Under the pieces are notes generated by a model. The model did no database searches. It had not been told where the DNA came from and worked only from the letters and a program-made list of their open reading frames with translations. Shown here piece by piece: positions 63,067 to 64,000 of a DNA stretch of 64,000 bases; the first letter of the stretch is position 1; every line of letters begins with the position of its first letter. Source of the DNA: Streptomyces dengpaensis (GTDB lineage Bacteria; Actinomycetota; Actinomycetes; Streptomycetales; Streptomycetaceae); the NCBI RefSeq assembly GCF_002946835.1, contig NZ_CP026652.1, positions 6,014,001 to 6,078,000 of the forward strand, read 5' to 3'. Made by a program: the position numbers and the translations under genes.

Positions 63067-63495
63067 CGGGATCGATCGACCGGCGTCAGTGCCGGTCCGC
63101 GTCCAAGGAGCCCGGACCGGTACTGACGCCGTGCGCGGCGGACCGAGGGTGCGGTCTCTACTGTGATGGCGGGGCGGCCGACCCACCCACCCGGAACCCG
63201 GCCGGACCAACCGGGCGCCAGGAGGTCTACGAGCGCGCGCCCGATACATGTGCCACAGCTCGGCGGCCTGCGCGCAGCGCATCTCGCCGTACCCGCAGTC
63301 GGCGCAGCCGACCGAGTGATCCCTGTACGCACGGTAGGCCGTCTGGATCCGGCCATGCGCAGGCGCGCCCTGTGGGCCGCCTACCTCCAAGCTGGAGCCT
63401 GAGATCCGGGCCCTCGCGTGTGGGGCGTGGAGCCGGTCCTCGGCCCGTGCGGCGGGCGAGGCACTGCGGACGGGAGGGGCAATCGTCGGCGATGT
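63067..63495. other. Intergenic region with a possible small-protein remnant
   Basis: A 430-bp stretch. On the minus strand between about 63390 and 63190 it reads GRIQTAYRAYRDHSVGCADC, then GEMRCAQAAELWHMYRARAR. This resembles a short cysteine protein of Streptomyces mobile elements, but it starts at a weak codon and runs on without a stop, so it is probably a relic. Confidence 0.4.
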
Positions 63496-63819
63496 TCAGC
63501 CCAAGTCAGGGAATTTGTGGGCGCTCCACCAGGACGCGACGCTCTCCGGGTGGTTCAGGTCGGCCGTGGTTCCGGACACGCGGCCATCGAACCCTCGGGT
63601 GCCTGTGTAGCGGCCCTTCGCGTTTCCGAAGGGCCATGTGACCACGAACCAGATCGCGTTGTCGGTCACCCTGCCCGTCAGACTCCCCGTCCCGCTGGCG
63701 TGCCGGGCGAAGCCCGAGATCGCACCGTCCCCGTCCTGATGGGTGACGTTGACTCCGATGCCCTGGCCGTTGCTCTGGTACGCGTCCCACTCGCCTTTGG
63801 CGTTGAACAAGACTGCCAT
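63496..63819 (-). CDS. Small hypothetical protein, beta-rich
   Basis: A 107-aa protein: AVLFNAKGEWDAYQSNGQGI, GVNVTHQDGDGAISGFARHA, SLTGRVTDNAIWFVVTWPFG, then DLNHPESVASWWSAHKFPDL. The regular alternation of short strands suggests a small beta-barrel, perhaps lectin- or lipocalin-like. There is no signal peptide. The ATG at 63819 has GGGGGAGGATCC about seven bases upstream. Its function and neighbours give no clue. Confidence 0.65.
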   Translation of the reverse strand: MAVLFNAKGEWDAYQSNGQGIGVNVTHQDGDGAISGFARHASGTGSLTGRVTDNAIWFVVTWPFGNAKGRYTGTRGFDGRVSGTTADLNHPESVASWWSAHKFPDLG

Positions 63820-63902
63820 GGATCCTCCCCCGAGCGGAGCCCTCTCCTACCGGTCGCTGTTGCGCCTATTTGCCACACTGTCCTGCGGAATGTCGCATGC
63901 CG

Positions 63903-64000
63903 CTAGAGGGTCTTCTTGATCTGTGAGTGGAGGGGCAAGGAGGCCACCTTGCCCAAGGCGAGCAGGACGTGGCGGGTGGGCTGCCAGATCTGTCGGTTCG
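63903..64000 (-). CDS. C-terminal end of an unidentified protein (runs off the window)
   Basis: The last 31 codons visible on the minus strand read QPTRHVLLALGKVASLPLHS then QIKKTL and TAG at 63903-63905. No family recognised. This frame is favoured over the two alternatives because it contains the stop, but evidence is thin. Confidence 0.3.
   Translation of the reverse strand, partial: NRQIWQPTRHVLLALGKVASLPLHSQIKKTL

Noticed and set aside
60991..63390. A 799-codon open frame on the minus strand
   Set aside because: It is antisense to the multicopper oxidase, whose domains and copper motifs are unmistakable; high GC removes stops from the opposite strand.

Overview
The window is high-GC actinobacterial DNA, almost certainly a Streptomyces chromosome. 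The evidence is strongly G/C-biased third codon positions, GTG starts, and a core gene order (fabH-fabD-fasR ... aceE ... peroxiredoxin ... TerD genes) that I recognise from the S. coelicolor group. No rRNA genes or CRISPR arrays are visible. One intact tRNA gene (tRNA-Val, anticodon TAC) sits at 33801-33875.

Left half (1-33.8 kb), chromosomal core. The fatty-acid synthesis operon (fabH, fabD) lies behind its PucR-type activator fasR. Next come a pirin, a serine hydrolase, a GNAT enzyme, and a MerR regulator followed by the stump of its aldo/keto reductase target. A TetR/MFS efflux pair shares a nested palindromic operator. Then come a potassium channel, the homodimeric pyruvate dehydrogenase E1 (aceE), a DUF3052 protein and a 1-Cys-type peroxiredoxin. 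A tellurium-resistance (Ter)-type stress locus spans 16.1-25.3 kb: four TerD-domain proteins, a TerC-like DUF475 membrane protein, and a tightly overlapping HpcH-PRTase/TRSP/StiP-HAD operon of the kind predicted to make a nucleotide-like metabolite. Cell-envelope genes follow: an unusual class A penicillin-binding protein with a 16-copy 30-bp repeat and altered transpeptidase motifs, a NodB-like secreted protein, a secreted amidase-domain protein, a coiled-coil membrane protein and a DUF4097 lipoprotein.

Right half (33.8-60.8 kb), a mobile island at the 3' end of tRNA-Val. The 3' half of the tRNA (about 46-51 bp) recurs at 45413, 54283 and 60686. A badly decayed fourth site lies near 53520. 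This is the signature of repeated (tandem) integration of actinomycete integrative and conjugative elements. The first segment has int-xis-rep-tra remnants, an XRE/TPR regulator, a NUDIX protein resembling pSAM2 Pif, a large two-tier inverted repeat that may be a replication or transfer signal, and cargo (ECF41 sigma factors, NmrA-type reductase, TetR regulators, IS1380 debris). The second carries anonymous AICE or prophage genes, including a collagen-like protein, a holin-like protein and an endolysin remnant, plus an IS5-family transposase. The third has a second decayed integrase and an intact nitrogen-compound cassette (C-N hydrolase, NCS1 permease, PucR regulator). Most recombination, replication and transfer genes carry frameshifts or deletions, so the island looks immobile.

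Beyond the last att copy (60.8-64 kb) are a Tat-exported multicopper oxidase and small proteins of unknown function.

All functional calls rest on reading motifs and family resemblance by eye. No database search was run.
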